The notes below the pieces were generated by a model. That model made no database searches and was not told the DNA's origin. It saw only the letters and a program-made list of their open reading frames with translations. A stretch of DNA of 28,134 nt from Alphaproteobacteria bacterium UBA6411 (GTDB taxonomy: Bacteria; Pseudomonadota; Alphaproteobacteria; CAAGCB01; CAG-977): NCBI GenBank assembly GCA_002438565.1, contig DJPN01000012.1, positions 1 through 28,134 on the forward strand. The letters are read 5' to 3'. The translations under genes and the position numbers were made by a program. The first letter of the stretch is position 1. Every line of letters starts with the position of its first letter. Below are positions 8,343-16,789 of this stretch, in pieces.

Positions 8343-10289
8343 TTATCCCCCTTTCATGACGGACGCGTACACCGCCAAAACGACGCAGGGCAGCGGATTG
8401 TCTTGAACGACGGCGACTTCGCATTCGTCCGACCACCCGCCGCCGAAATTGATTTTCTTGTCTCCGGTGAACAGCGGGACGGCGCGCGACATGGAATCGC
8501 CGGTGTTGCGGAACGTGATGTCGTCCGCGTCGGTTTCGCTTCGTCCGGCGCGGATGCAGACTGTCTTGTACAAACGCAGCATGATGTCGGAAATCTTTTT
8601 AACCTTTTTGTCCGCGTCCGCGCCCTGCATGTCGGGTTCGCGCACGATAACGGTTTTATAGGGGATTCCGACGCACGCTTTTTTGGCGGCGAATTGCAGG
8701 GAAACTTTGCCATTTTTTACGATTCCGTTTGGCTCGATTGCGCCGTCGCCCAAAATGGCGACCGTGCATCCCTCCAAATGCGACAATCCGTCCAGCTCGC
8801 TTTGCGCGGAATCGAACGAATAACTTTTACCGCAGTCGGTGAAAAAAGCCTCGTCCGCGGTTTCCGCGTCGTCCGTCAGCCCTTCTTCCATGACTTCCAG
8901 ATACAAAACGGACGCGCCGTTGATGTCGCGGCGGACCAACAAATACAAATCGGTTTTTTCTTTCAGAAAATTCGGCACGGCGCAAACGCTTTCGACCTTG
9001 CCGGAAACGTCGGCGGTAAACCACGCCACGACTTGATTGACGGGGGACAAAGTGCAGCCGATTAAATCGCCGTCTTCTTTGCAGCACCACAAAACGGGCA
9101 GCTTTTTCTTGCAAAACGCCGTCGACTTGATTTTTCCGTTTGTGATTTGCGGATTGAATTTCGTGATGTCCGTGATTTGATATTTGTCGTAAACGGTCGA
9201 ATAGGTCGAAAAATTGAACCCGCGGCGAAACGAATCCAGAAAAACCAAACCGTCCTCGACGAATTCGGGACGGACGGGCGCACTGCCGACGCTTGAAATC
9301 TTGTAGTATTTGACGTTTGACGGGGTCAAAGCCTCGCCCAGCGACGTCGACGAAATCGCGTATTCGAATCCGTCCGTTCCGACGATTAAAACATCTTGCG
9401 GAAACGCCCAGCAGACTTCCGACCCCTGTTCGACCGCCAGCTTGACGGAAAAACCGTTGTCGGCGGAAACAATGCCCTTTTCGTCCGTTTTCTGAAAATT
9501 CAAATACGCGCCGGATTTGGAAAAATACAACGCGCGATCTTTGACGCAAACCATGCGCTGCTGGTGAATGATCATGATTTCGGGGTATCCGCGCCCGCTT
9601 GAAAACGCGCCCAAGGACCATAGCTTTGTCGCGACTTTGTGGTATTCGCCCGCGCCGACGGTCGCCGCCGCCGTTTTCGCGTTCGTCACGGCGGTGATTT
9701 TCAAATCGACCGCTTTTGTCGTCGAATCGGCGACGGTGATTAAACGCACCCAGCGTCCGACGTCAGATTGCGAAAAAACGTCCGCGCTCGCCGTGATTGC
9801 CGCGCCGTCGAACGTCAGGGTGATGTCCGTTTCATTTTCGTTCAAATAGGGACCGTTGGCGAAAACAACGTCTTGCATTGAAAATTCGACGGTTCCGTCG
9901 GCTTTTGCCGAACGGACGATTTTTTTCGGCGGATGCGACGGATGCGCCAAATACATCGTGTCTTGAATTTGATAATAGTAAACCCCGCCGATGTCGTCAG
10001 CGGAATAGGGCGACTGCAGGCTCTGAACTTTGACGCGGTTGAAATAAACGTCGCAGGCGGACGGACGGAACACCAGCAAATAGGATTGCGCGGCGGAAAA
10101 AACGAACGGGATTAAACGCTTTGCGTCGGGGACGCTTGCGATGTACCGCGTTCCGCCCCGCCGCTGAACATAGCCCTGCGGCGCGGGAATCGCGTTCAGC
10201 AGCTTGCGGCACGACGCGGCGTATTCGTCGCGCCCGCGCATCAGCGGCGAAAAAACGCCGCCGTTGAAATTCTTGATGCCGACTTCCAT
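8343..10289 (-). CDS. Tail tubular protein B, T7 gp12-like
   Basis: A 648-residue protein starting MEVGIKNFNGGVFSPLMRGR, followed by KLLNAIPAPQGYVQRRGGTR, the classic N-terminus of podovirus tail nozzle (tail tubular B) proteins: many such proteins begin with a fibre of the form NFxGGxxSPxLxGRxD and a QGxxxRRxGT motif. The remainder is beta-rich, as expected of the nozzle. The start at 10289 was chosen because its A overlaps the stop of tail tubular protein A (TAATG) and GAGG lies upstream. An in-frame ATG 21 bases earlier has no properly spaced binding site. It sits in a normal virion order: portal, scaffold, capsid, tail A, tail B, internal proteins. Confidence 0.88.
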   Translation of the reverse strand: MEVGIKNFNGGVFSPLMRGRDEYAASCRKLLNAIPAPQGYVQRRGGTRYIASVPDAKRLIPFVFSAAQSYLLVFRPSACDVYFNRVKVQSLQSPYSADDIGGVYYYQIQDTMYLAHPSHPPKKIVRSAKADGTVEFSMQDVVFANGPYLNENETDITLTFDGAAITASADVFSQSDVGRWVRLITVADSTTKAVDLKITAVTNAKTAAATVGAGEYHKVATKLWSLGAFSSGRGYPEIMIIHQQRMVCVKDRALYFSKSGAYLNFQKTDEKGIVSADNGFSVKLAVEQGSEVCWAFPQDVLIVGTDGFEYAISSTSLGEALTPSNVKYYKISSVGSAPVRPEFVEDGLVFLDSFRRGFNFSTYSTVYDKYQITDITKFNPQITNGKIKSTAFCKKKLPVLWCCKEDGDLIGCTLSPVNQVVAWFTADVSGKVESVCAVPNFLKEKTDLYLLVRRDINGASVLYLEVMEEGLTDDAETADEAFFTDCGKSYSFDSAQSELDGLSHLEGCTVAILGDGAIEPNGIVKNGKVSLQFAAKKACVGIPYKTVIVREPDMQGADADKKVKKISDIMLRLYKTVCIRAGRSETDADDITFRNTGDSMSRAVPLFTGDKKINFGGGWSDECEVAVVQDNPLPCVVLAVYASVMKGG

Positions 10290-10843
10290 TAAAACCTCGC
10301 TTCCAGCCATCCTTTGACGGCGAATGTTTCGGGGGACGCCTCTTTTGCGCTCGCGCGCCGCGCTTCGGTCAGCACGGCTTCATATTCGCGGTCCAGCTGA
10401 GCTTTCAGAGCGGGCATACTGGTCAAACTCATGACCAGTTCGGCGGCAAGCTTCGTCGTGAACGCCGAAACGAACAGACTGTCGAACTTTCCGGGATCTT
10501 CGACGCGCGAAATGCCGACAAAGTTGAACGCGGGAACATCTGCCAGAACGCAGTCGCCCTCGCGCGCGTATTCGATATTGTCTTCGACCCTCAAAATGCG
10601 CAGACAGTCGGACGGAATTTGAAACGCGTTCGCGAATCCGAACGGCGGCTTTTTTTTCAGCGCAGCCGCCGACCAGCGCTTCAGCGCGAACCGCCACGGA
10701 TACGCGCGCAGAACGCAGTCGCGCACGGGGGCGAACATCAGGGCGCACATTTTGGCGGGGCGCGATTCTTCGGCGATGTCGCGGATGAAACTTTCCCCGA
10801 CCTTGCTCAGCGCCATATTGCATAAATCGACTTGGGCGGGCAT
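10289..10843 (-). CDS. Tail tubular protein A, T7 gp11-like
   Basis: A 184-residue protein. The start MPAQVDLCNMALSKVGE is the hallmark of tail tubular protein A / gp11-type adaptors, which form the ring between portal and nozzle. The next stretch, CALMFAPVRDCVLRAYPWRF, is also typical (x5-R-x4-L-x2-xPWxF). The chosen ATG at 10843 has AAAAGGA about 7 bases upstream. Longer upstream readings run through a terminator hairpin and were rejected. The stop overlaps the start of tail tubular protein B. The gene begins just after a strong terminator, so its expression must come from read-through or an internal promoter that I could not see. Confidence 0.88.
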   Translation of the reverse strand: MPAQVDLCNMALSKVGESFIRDIAEESRPAKMCALMFAPVRDCVLRAYPWRFALKRWSAAALKKKPPFGFANAFQIPSDCLRILRVEDNIEYAREGDCVLADVPAFNFVGISRVEDPGKFDSLFVSAFTTKLAAELVMSLTSMPALKAQLDREYEAVLTEARRASAKEASPETFAVKGWLEARF

Positions 10844-10858
10844 GAAACGGTCCTTTTC

Positions 10859-10892
10859 AAAAAAAATAAAGGGGGCGGATTTTTCCGCCCCC
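10859..10892 (-). terminator. Strong Rho-independent terminator between head and tail genes
   Basis: A 9-bp GC-rich stem (GGGGGCGGA/TCCGCCCCC) with a TTTT/AAAA loop, followed on the minus strand by TTTATTTTTTTT. It comes 8 bases after the stop of the small gene at 10900 and just before tail tubular A. It probably keeps capsid transcripts more abundant than tail transcripts, as T7 does after its capsid gene. Confidence 0.88.
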
Positions 10893-10899
10893 CTTGCGG

Positions 10900-11163
10900 T
10901 CAAACGCCCGCGGTGATGATGTCGACGATTAAAACGCCGCTGGCGGGCAAAGCCGCCGTGCCCAGCGTCGCGCTTGCGGTCAAAAATCCGCAAACGAAGT
11001 ATTCGCCTTCGCCGATGGCGCACAAACCGATTTGGTCGCCGCTTGCCTGCGCCGCCAAATCGACGGTCGCGCGGCGGCGGCGCAAACGCCCGTTGGCGAC
11101 GCTTGCGATGACATGGTTGCCCGCCAGTTCGGCGGTCATTTCGTTGGAATACGTTTTAGCCAT
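10900..11163 (-). CDS. Small protein next to the capsid gene, possible head decoration protein
   Basis: An 87-residue protein (starts MAKTYSNEMTAELAGNHVIA) that appears beta-rich, with alternating hydrophobic residues, many Gly and Ala, and one very basic patch (NGRLRRRRATVD). It is not recognised by name. It directly follows the major capsid gene, is translated from an ATG with GGGAG 7 bases upstream, and is the last gene before a strong terminator, so it should be made at high level with the capsid. This position suits a decoration or head-stabilising protein, but no motif proves it. Confidence 0.6.
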   Translation of the reverse strand: MAKTYSNEMTAELAGNHVIASVANGRLRRRRATVDLAAQASGDQIGLCAIGEGEYFVCGFLTASATLGTAALPASGVLIVDIITAGV

Positions 11164-11175
11164 GGTTTAACTCCC

Positions 11176-12066
11176 TCATTCCTGACATTGAACTTCGACG
11201 ACCAGCTCTTCCTGCATGCGCGCCGCGCCGATGGTCATTTCGTAATAAACCTGCGTCGCGAAACATTTGTCGTCGCGCTCCGTGATTTTTCCGAACGGAT
11301 CCTGCCCGATGCCCAAACGGATGCCGTTTTTCTGGAACGCCAAGCATTTGCGGATTGTCTTCGTCGAATTCTTGAAGGCGGGAACGATCAGCGAATTGTC
11401 GCCGCGCTTGCCGTTGACCTGAACGAACTTGAACCCCATGAATTCGGTGATTTCGCCGCGGATCAGCGCCTTGACGGACGCGTAGTCGGCGGACGTCATC
11501 TTTTCGGTTTTCAGCATGTCCTGCATCTGCTTCGCCGTCAAAACGATGTACCGGTCTTCGGCGGGGCAGTCGCTTTCGTCCATCAGCCGCTTTGTTTCGC
11601 TCAGCTTGTCCAGCGACATGCCCGTCGAACCGTGGACGACTTTCTGACTGTCGGGCAACTCGACGGGAATCGTCCCGTTTTCGCCGGTGTCCGCAGCGCC
11701 CAGCGCGCCGTCGATGATGACTTCGTCAATAGCGCGCCCCATAGCCCACGCGGCGGCTTGCGCGTATTCGCTGGCGGGGTCGGTCAGCATTTTGATTTTG
11801 TCGTCGTTGTCGATTAAATCGGACCAGTTGTAGGTGTCCATCGTCAGACGGCGGCGCGCGTGCGGCGTGTTCATCTGCGGCGTATCGGCGTGGCGGCTGG
11901 TCTTTTTGACCGCGGCGACGCTTCCGATTTGGTCGAAAAACGCGGTTTTGCCGCGGATGGATTCGGACAGAACCAAACCCCTCAGTTTACTTCCTCTCTG
12001 CTGAACCAGCGCTTGAACGTTTGCGCTGTACTGTTCAACAAAGGACGTTGTGATTTGCGTGCTCAT
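11176..12066 (-). CDS. Major capsid protein
   Basis: A 296-residue protein starting MSTQITTSFVEQYSANVQAL. It has the layout of the podovirus HK97-fold capsid proteins related to T7 gp10: an N-terminal helix with VQQRGSKLRGLV, a QIGSVAAVKKTSRHADTPQM segment, DPASEYAQAAAWAMGRAIDE in the long spine helix, and GFKFVQVNGKRGD plus CLAFQKNGIRLGIGQD near the end. The protein builds the icosahedral shell. It follows the scaffold gene and precedes a small gene and a terminator, so transcription should be strong. The length is shorter than T7 gp10 (about 345) but usual for this branch. Confidence 0.88.
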   Translation of the reverse strand: MSTQITTSFVEQYSANVQALVQQRGSKLRGLVLSESIRGKTAFFDQIGSVAAVKKTSRHADTPQMNTPHARRRLTMDTYNWSDLIDNDDKIKMLTDPASEYAQAAAWAMGRAIDEVIIDGALGAADTGENGTIPVELPDSQKVVHGSTGMSLDKLSETKRLMDESDCPAEDRYIVLTAKQMQDMLKTEKMTSADYASVKALIRGEITEFMGFKFVQVNGKRGDNSLIVPAFKNSTKTIRKCLAFQKNGIRLGIGQDPFGKITERDDKCFATQVYYEMTIGAARMQEELVVEVQCQE

Positions 12067-12093
12067 AGTTTACTCCTTTTGTTTGAAACACAG

Positions 12094-12879
12094 TTAAATT
12101 TCGCCGTTTTTGCGCTGACGCAGGGCGAAAACCGCGTCGACGGCATGCTTGTGGCGCGGATTTGTCGCGTCGAAATACGCGGGATCGTCCATCAGGGCGG
12201 CGATTTGCGCCTCGACGCCGGCGGTCGTCGGCTGCGCTTTCGACCCGATGGGCGCGCCCGCGGGTTCGATGTATTTGCCGCCCAGCGCCAGAACGCCTTT
12301 GATGACGGCTTTGCTGAAACCCGCGCCCATTTCGCGCAGCGCGTCGGTCATGCCGACGGAATCGCAGATTTGAACGAAATCGCGGATGCGGGAATCGAAC
12401 GACGCGCCGAACTCCGCGCGCAGTTCCTGCTCGACTTTTGCGTGTTCGGCGTCCGTCTTGGCTTTTTCCGCGTCGAACTGCGCCTTGCTTTCCTGATAAA
12501 ACGCGTCGCGGAACTTCGCCAGCTGCGCTTTCGTCAGGTTCGCGCCGAACGCAGCGCGCTTCAGAACGCCGTCCATTTCGTCGACCGCGCCCTTGTCTTC
12601 TTCGGAAACGTCGCCGAACGAGGGCAAATCGTATCCGTCCGCGCTTTCGGGCGTGCCCAGCTTTTTGAAAACGGCGGCGGTTTCCTCTTCCGTCTTGGGC
12701 AGCGCGAACATGTCCGCGCCCGCCGCGCGCTTCAGCGCCAAATACTTGACCGCCAAATCGGACACGCCCGAAACGTCGGACAGGTCGGGGGCTTGGCGGA
12801 TGTCCTCGGCGATTCCTTCGCGCCAGTCGGGCTGGGCGGGTTCGGTCGTCTGCGGTTCCGTTGTGTTGTCATTTTCCAT
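12094..12879 (-). CDS. Capsid assembly scaffolding protein
   Basis: A 261-residue acidic protein: a disordered N-terminus rich in Thr, Glu and Pro, a middle region (LPKTEEETAAVFKKLGTPES, then GYDLPSFGDVSEEDKGAV) that is common in T7-like scaffolds, and a long coiled-coil-like stretch (FYQESKAQFDAEKAKTDAEH). It guides assembly of the procapsid and leaves before maturation. It lies directly upstream of the capsid gene, as in T7 (gene 9 before 10). Its start overlaps the end of the Bbp19-like gene by 11 bases, suggesting coupled translation. Confidence 0.83.
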   Translation of the reverse strand: MENDNTTEPQTTEPAQPDWREGIAEDIRQAPDLSDVSGVSDLAVKYLALKRAAGADMFALPKTEEETAAVFKKLGTPESADGYDLPSFGDVSEEDKGAVDEMDGVLKRAAFGANLTKAQLAKFRDAFYQESKAQFDAEKAKTDAEHAKVEQELRAEFGASFDSRIRDFVQICDSVGMTDALREMGAGFSKAVIKGVLALGGKYIEPAGAPIGSKAQPTTAGVEAQIAALMDDPAYFDATNPRHKHAVDAVFALRQRKNGEI

Positions 12880-13138
12880 TGTCGATTTCCTTTCGCAATA
12901 AATCGGTTAATTTCGCGTCGTCGTATTCCAGCATGCGGCAGATGTCCAAAACCGCCGCGCGCTTTCCCTCCCAGAACGCCCAGTCGGTCGCGCTCTGCTT
13001 GGTTGTCGGGTAATATCCGGTCATGCCGCACTTGCCCGCCAAATCGGACAGAACGGCTTTGCCGTCGTCCGATTCGAAAACGGCGCGGTAGGATTGAACC
13101 AGCCGCGCCGTCCGCTTGATTTTCAGTTTGTCAATCAT
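12869..13138 (-). CDS. Bbp19-like phage protein
   Basis: An 89-residue protein with the pattern of the Bbp19 family: an N-terminal basic segment (MIDKLKIKRTARLVQSYRAV), a GKAVLSDLAGKCGM core, and WEGKRAAVLDICRMLEYDD near the end. The family is found between portal and scaffold genes of many podoviruses; its function is not established. Here the gene overlaps the portal stop by 8 bases and the scaffold start by 11 bases, so it is firmly embedded in the head operon. Confidence 0.75.
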   Translation of the reverse strand: MIDKLKIKRTARLVQSYRAVFESDDGKAVLSDLAGKCGMTGYYPTTKQSATDWAFWEGKRAAVLDICRMLEYDDAKLTDLLRKEIDNGK

Positions 13139-14732
13139 TGTTCAGTCCCTCGTCCTGCGCTTTGACTTCGTTTTGCATGCCCTGCAGCTGCAGCGCGGTC
13201 GCGGCGTCCTGCGCGTTTTGCGCCTGCGCCTGCGCGGCTTGCCGTTCCGCTTTGATTTGCTCGACTTCCTCGTCGTCGCGCAAAACGTCCTCGACGCCGT
13301 AAATTTTGTGGATTTCGCGAATGCCTTTTTCGGCGTCGAACACGTCGGCGGAATCGGGGGCGATTTGCAGGAACGGCGCGCTGGCGGCGAACGCCTGATT
13401 GTATCGGTCGGCTTTTTCGTACCGCATCGCTTTCGCCAGCGGGGACTGGTAAACGATGTCGATAGCCAGCCCTTCGGGCGGAATGTCGGCGGGCGGCGCG
13501 ATAACGCCGTTTCGGATTAACAGGTTGAACGCGCGGGAAATGGTCGGGCTTAACAGCTCCGTCGTCAAACGTCCGTACACGGGACCCATCAGCCGCGCGG
13601 CTTCGCGCACGCGTTCGACGATTTCCGTCGCGGTGCGGCGGTCGCCCGTCAAAAACGACAGCTGACCGTTCATAAACGCCAAACGCACGCGGGTGCGGAT
13701 GTCTTCCATCATTTCCTTGCCGAACGCGGGGGCTGCGCCGCTCGCCAGATATTGGGGACGCTCGCCGCGGTATTTGATGACGCCGCCCGGAACGGTCATC
13801 ATCGGGGCGATTTCCTCGTCGTCCTGCACCAGAATCGGGGGGCGGTTCGCCAGCTGGGCGGCGATGATGGTTTCTTTCATCATGGCTTGCAGCATCTTGA
13901 TATCCGCCAAACAATCGATGGCGGGACCGCGCCCGTACAGTTCGCTGTTGCATTTCGACCAGCGCGCGACGGAATACGGCATTTCCTCGAAAAACTCTTC
14001 TTTCAGAACCGTTTTGTCGCGGGTCAGAATGTATTCGGATTTGAACGGTTTCTGCCCGTCCTTGCCGGCGTCGGGATTGGGATAAACGGCTTGGATGATT
14101 TCGTGTTCGGTTGTTTTGCCGTTTTCGATGTCGCGGCGCATGGCTTCGGTCAGCTTGTCCTTGCCGAACGCCTGTTCGATTTTGCGTGCGTCGAACGAAA
14201 AACGGCGGAAAACCGTGTCGACCGCTCCGACGTCGTTTTCGTCGATTGTGATTTCTGCGATGCTTCGGCTCTGAAACAGCAGCGCGCCGCTTTTGGGATT
14301 CCATCCCGCGAACAGGGCGCAGGTGCCGATGACGGGCAAATCGGCGTAGCATTCGTTGATTGCGCCTTGAAAATTGGCTGCGGGTTCGTACAGAGCGGAC
14401 CACAGGCGTTCTTCGGCGCGGCTCAGCCATTCTTTCAGCGACGCGGAAACGTCGCCGCGGAAAGCCAGCCCGAACCACTTGCCCGACGAATCGGTCATCA
14501 TGCCGTTGATGTCGGCGGCAAGCATGCGCGCGCAAACGGCGGCGGTCGTCTCGAACTGCCGGTTTGTCCGCTTTGCGCCGTCCGTCTGAACGACCGTGAA
14601 ATCCGCGCGGTTGGGAAACACCAGTTCTGCGACCTCTTGCCATAAATTTTCAAAATTCGCTCTGGCTGTTTTCCGGCGCTGGTATCTGGCGACGATTCCG
14701 TCAATCCGCGACTGCTCTGTACGAACTTCCAT
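13131..14732 (-). CDS. Portal (head-tail connector) protein, T7 gp8-like
   Basis: A 533-residue protein starting MEVRTEQSRIDGIVARYQRR, then NFENLWQEVAELVFPNRADF, RMLAADINGMMTDSSGKWFG and PYSVARWSKCNSELYGRGP. These are the conserved blocks of the T7-type head-tail connector family. The last 60 residues are Gln/Ala-rich and coiled-coil-like, as in other members. It forms the 12-fold ring at the capsid vertex through which DNA is packaged and ejected. The start A at 14732 overlaps the stop of the upstream gene (shared base), and the 3' end overlaps the Bbp19-like start. Confidence 0.9.
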   Translation of the reverse strand: MEVRTEQSRIDGIVARYQRRKTARANFENLWQEVAELVFPNRADFTVVQTDGAKRTNRQFETTAAVCARMLAADINGMMTDSSGKWFGLAFRGDVSASLKEWLSRAEERLWSALYEPAANFQGAINECYADLPVIGTCALFAGWNPKSGALLFQSRSIAEITIDENDVGAVDTVFRRFSFDARKIEQAFGKDKLTEAMRRDIENGKTTEHEIIQAVYPNPDAGKDGQKPFKSEYILTRDKTVLKEEFFEEMPYSVARWSKCNSELYGRGPAIDCLADIKMLQAMMKETIIAAQLANRPPILVQDDEEIAPMMTVPGGVIKYRGERPQYLASGAAPAFGKEMMEDIRTRVRLAFMNGQLSFLTGDRRTATEIVERVREAARLMGPVYGRLTTELLSPTISRAFNLLIRNGVIAPPADIPPEGLAIDIVYQSPLAKAMRYEKADRYNQAFAASAPFLQIAPDSADVFDAEKGIREIHKIYGVEDVLRDDEEVEQIKAERQAAQAQAQNAQDAATALQLQGMQNEVKAQDEGLNND

Positions 14733-15160
14733 CAGCGCACGACCTTCTTTTTGCGTCCGAACGCGCCCGTGATCGGATCGAACCCGCCCAGATTGGCGGA
14801 ATCGAAAGACCCGAACGCGCCTTCCTCGGTTGTAAAGTTGGTCCGCGACCCCGCGTTGTCCGCGATTTGCTGGCGGCGGGATTTCATGATTTGGTTGTAA
14901 TAATCGGCGTCGGCGGCGTTTTTGGCGGCGGTTTCCTGCGCGGCAATGGCGATTTCTTGCGCTCGTTCAGCCTTTTTGCGTTCGACCGGGTCCAGCCCCG
15001 CAACTGCGCTGTCAATCTTGCCCAAAGTCTTTTCCGCCTGCGAACCAATGCTGTGACTTCCGCCGATTTCCGACATGCCCGCCGTAACACCGGCCAAACC
15101 TATGCGAACCGCTCTGTTCGCTACTTTCTTAACCTTCTTCCAAGCTTTTCCCCAGCCCAT
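14732..15160 (-). CDS. Small unknown virion-module protein between terminase and portal
   Basis: A 142-residue protein: a very basic N-terminus (MGWGKAWKKVKKVANRAVRI), a short Gly/Ala hydrophobic stretch, a long Ala/Gln/Lys helix (ERAQEIAIAAQETAAKNAAD) and a Gly/Phe-rich end with GFDPITGAFGRKKKVV. The family is not recognised. Proteins of similar size and tail occur between terminase and portal in related podoviruses. The ATG at 15160 was chosen because AGGAAAGGA lies just upstream; an ATG 24 bases earlier lies inside the terminase gene without a binding site. Its stop shares one base with the portal start. Confidence 0.65.
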   Translation of the reverse strand: MGWGKAWKKVKKVANRAVRIGLAGVTAGMSEIGGSHSIGSQAEKTLGKIDSAVAGLDPVERKKAERAQEIAIAAQETAAKNAADADYYNQIMKSRRQQIADNAGSRTNFTTEEGAFGSFDSANLGGFDPITGAFGRKKKVVR

Positions 15161-15173
15161 TTTGTGTCCTTTC

Positions 15174-16505
15174 CTAAAAAACACCCGCCGAACGGGGGTT
15201 CAGCGGGTCGTAATCGTAAATTCTTTCCATCCTGCGGCGGTTGGCGGCATAGGCTTCGTTTCGGTCCTCTCTTCGCCCCAGCGCCAAATAACGGAACGCG
15301 TCGGCGGCGTGGCTGGTCCAGTCGTGCAGGGGACGCGCCTTGAAATCGCCGCGGGTTTCGTCGAATTCTTTCTGATACTGGCGCAGAGCTTCCAACCCGC
15401 GCTTGCATTTTTGGGCGTCGAAATTGCAGCGGGGCAGCAGCATGCGCACGGCGGAAATGCCGTCTTCGACGCTGGCGCGCTTCAAAACGCGTCCGCGCAC
15501 GCCCAAACTTGCCAATAAATCCAAACGGCTCTTGCCGCTGGACAATTCGTGCACTTGAACATCGTGCGGAAAAATGTTGTCGTTTGTGTAGGTGTAGGGC
15601 TTTTCTTTCAAAACTTTGACGTAATGGTCCAGCCCGACGCCGTTGTTTTCGTAATAATCGATGACGTTCACGTCCGTTCCGCTGTTTTGATAAAACCAAA
15701 TCGCGGTCGAATCCCCGATGCCGAGGTCCCACGCCGTATAAACGGGCAGGGACGGGATATGCGACACCTTGCCGACGCGTCCCGACTGCTCCAGCTGGTT
15801 CAGCTGATTGGCGTAATAGCTGCCTTTGATTGCCGCGTCGAACGAACAGTAAAATTCCTGCTGAATCATATCTTCGTCCATTCCGGCTTTGCGTTCGGCT
15901 TCGACGGCGTCCAAACCGATGGCGTTTGTGTCTTCGACGCTCAAACGCTGACAGAACCATTCGGGATTGTCTTTCGCGGCGTTGAACAGCTTTAAACCGT
16001 GATTGCGCCCGCGGGGAGTGTAAATGAATAACGCCCACCCGCCATTTTCCGCCAAAATCGGACGAATGAAATCCCACGCGGCGGGATCGGCGATGGAATA
16101 TTCGGAAAACACCACGCCGACGGGGTTTGAACCGACCAGGGCGTTGTAGTTGTCCGACCCGACGCATTGCCAAATGGAACCGTTGATAAGCTCGATTTTC
16201 ATGTCTTGGTCGTTGGACTTGCGGCGGATTTCTTTGGGGAACGCCTGATCAATCATGCGCCGCCCCTGTTTGTCGATGGCGTCCCAAATCACCTTGCGCG
16301 CCTGCGTCTGCATCGGCAGCATGTGCCAGTACACGCCCACGCGGCTCATGGCGGCAACGGCGGTCCAGTTCAGGGACAGGCTGTCCTTGCCGCCGCGGCG
16401 GTGCCAAACGGCGACGGCGCGCTTTCCGCCTTTTTCCAAATAGGACCACAGCGCGCGCTGATACGGGCGCGGCGTCCACAAATGCGGCAAACGGATATTG
16501 ACCAT
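15174..16505 (-). CDS. Terminase large subunit
   Basis: A 443-residue packaging motor. The N-terminal ATPase has a Walker A-type loop (WHRRGGKDS, residues 34-42) and a Walker B (VVFSEYS, catalytic E135). The C-terminal nuclease has the first RNase H-like aspartate in YTAWDLGIGDSTAIWF (near 255-270) and a final motif HDWTSHAADAFRYLA (near 400). It cuts and packages phage DNA through the portal. The ATG at 16505 with GGAG 7 bases upstream is preferred over an in-frame ATG 48 bases upstream. It is the first gene after the leftward late promoter at 16587-16616. A small subunit is not next to it; a candidate lies at 22309-22803. Confidence 0.92.
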   Translation of the reverse strand: MVNIRLPHLWTPRPYQRALWSYLEKGGKRAVAVWHRRGGKDSLSLNWTAVAAMSRVGVYWHMLPMQTQARKVIWDAIDKQGRRMIDQAFPKEIRRKSNDQDMKIELINGSIWQCVGSDNYNALVGSNPVGVVFSEYSIADPAAWDFIRPILAENGGWALFIYTPRGRNHGLKLFNAAKDNPEWFCQRLSVEDTNAIGLDAVEAERKAGMDEDMIQQEFYCSFDAAIKGSYYANQLNQLEQSGRVGKVSHIPSLPVYTAWDLGIGDSTAIWFYQNSGTDVNVIDYYENNGVGLDHYVKVLKEKPYTYTNDNIFPHDVQVHELSSGKSRLDLLASLGVRGRVLKRASVEDGISAVRMLLPRCNFDAQKCKRGLEALRQYQKEFDETRGDFKARPLHDWTSHAADAFRYLALGRREDRNEAYAANRRRMERIYDYDPLNPRSAGVF

Positions 16506-16586
16506 AACGGCGCTCCAAAACAAAACGGCGCCGGGAACGAACCGACGCCGCAAGAAAATCCAAAAACTTATTTGAACATACTACGA

Positions 16587-16616
16587 ATCATAAATTACAC
16601 TGACCCCCTTTGTCAA
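16587..16616 (-). promoter_or_regulatory. Late promoter reading leftward into the virion operon
   Basis: A TTGACA -35 box (minus strand, plus positions 16611-16616) and a TATGAT -10 box (16587-16592) are separated by 18 bases. Transcription would start near 16580, about 75 bases before the terminase start. The -35 box abuts the T-tract of the copy 1 antitoxin RNA terminator, so incoming transcription from the right is stopped just before this promoter. Confidence 0.7.
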
Positions 16617-16619
16617 CAC

Positions 16620-16693
16620 AAAAAAAACGCCCGCGGTTAACGACTCCGCGGGCTGAAAGAAGGTGTGGACATTGCCACCCGATTTATCTTTAT
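16620..16693 (-). ncRNA. Antitoxin-like small RNA, module 1
   Basis: A minus-strand promoter (TTGTAA, 17 bases, TATAAT at plus 16700-16705) would start a transcript near 16693. It ends at a Rho-independent terminator (GCCCGCGG stem, plus 16629-16653, then eight T). The RNA, about 74 nt, is antisense-like to the toxin mRNA of the same module: the plus-strand sequence at 16652-16690 repeats the ribosome binding site and first codons of the toxin at 16770-16807, with a 13-base identical block (CCCGATTTATCTT). This block lies at the 5' end of the RNA, a good seed for pairing. No coding potential is seen. Confidence 0.7.
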
Positions 16694-16699
16694 GTCCTC

Positions 16700-16749
16700 A
16701 TTATAGGCACATATTTTTTCTTTTACAAGCCTTTTTCGCCTGCTATATT
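16700..16749. promoter_or_regulatory. Divergent promoters of toxin-antitoxin module 1
   Basis: Two promoters face away from each other with overlapping -35 boxes inside the palindrome CTTTTACAAG-like core. Rightward: TTTACA (16722-16727), 16 bases, TATATT (16744-16749), for the toxin mRNA. Leftward: TTGTAA (plus 16723-16728), 17 bases, a perfect TATAAT (plus 16700-16705), for the small RNA. The stronger -10 box faces the small RNA, as expected if the antitoxin must be in excess. Confidence 0.72.
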
Positions 16750-16789
16750 CAATTCGCCGTACCTTTACAGTTGAAAGGGGGTGAATACA

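Noticed and set aside
10844..11023. N-terminal extension of tail tubular protein A by 60 residues
   Set aside because: It runs through the strong terminator and into the previous gene, and the extra residues are Arg/His-rich noise. The internal ATG with a binding site gives the standard gp11 N-terminus.
16781..16789. GTG three codons before the TTG start of the type I peptides (present in all three copies)
   Set aside because: The GTG is part of or directly next to the ribosome binding site (AGGAGGTGA), which leaves no spacing; it is conserved because the binding site is.
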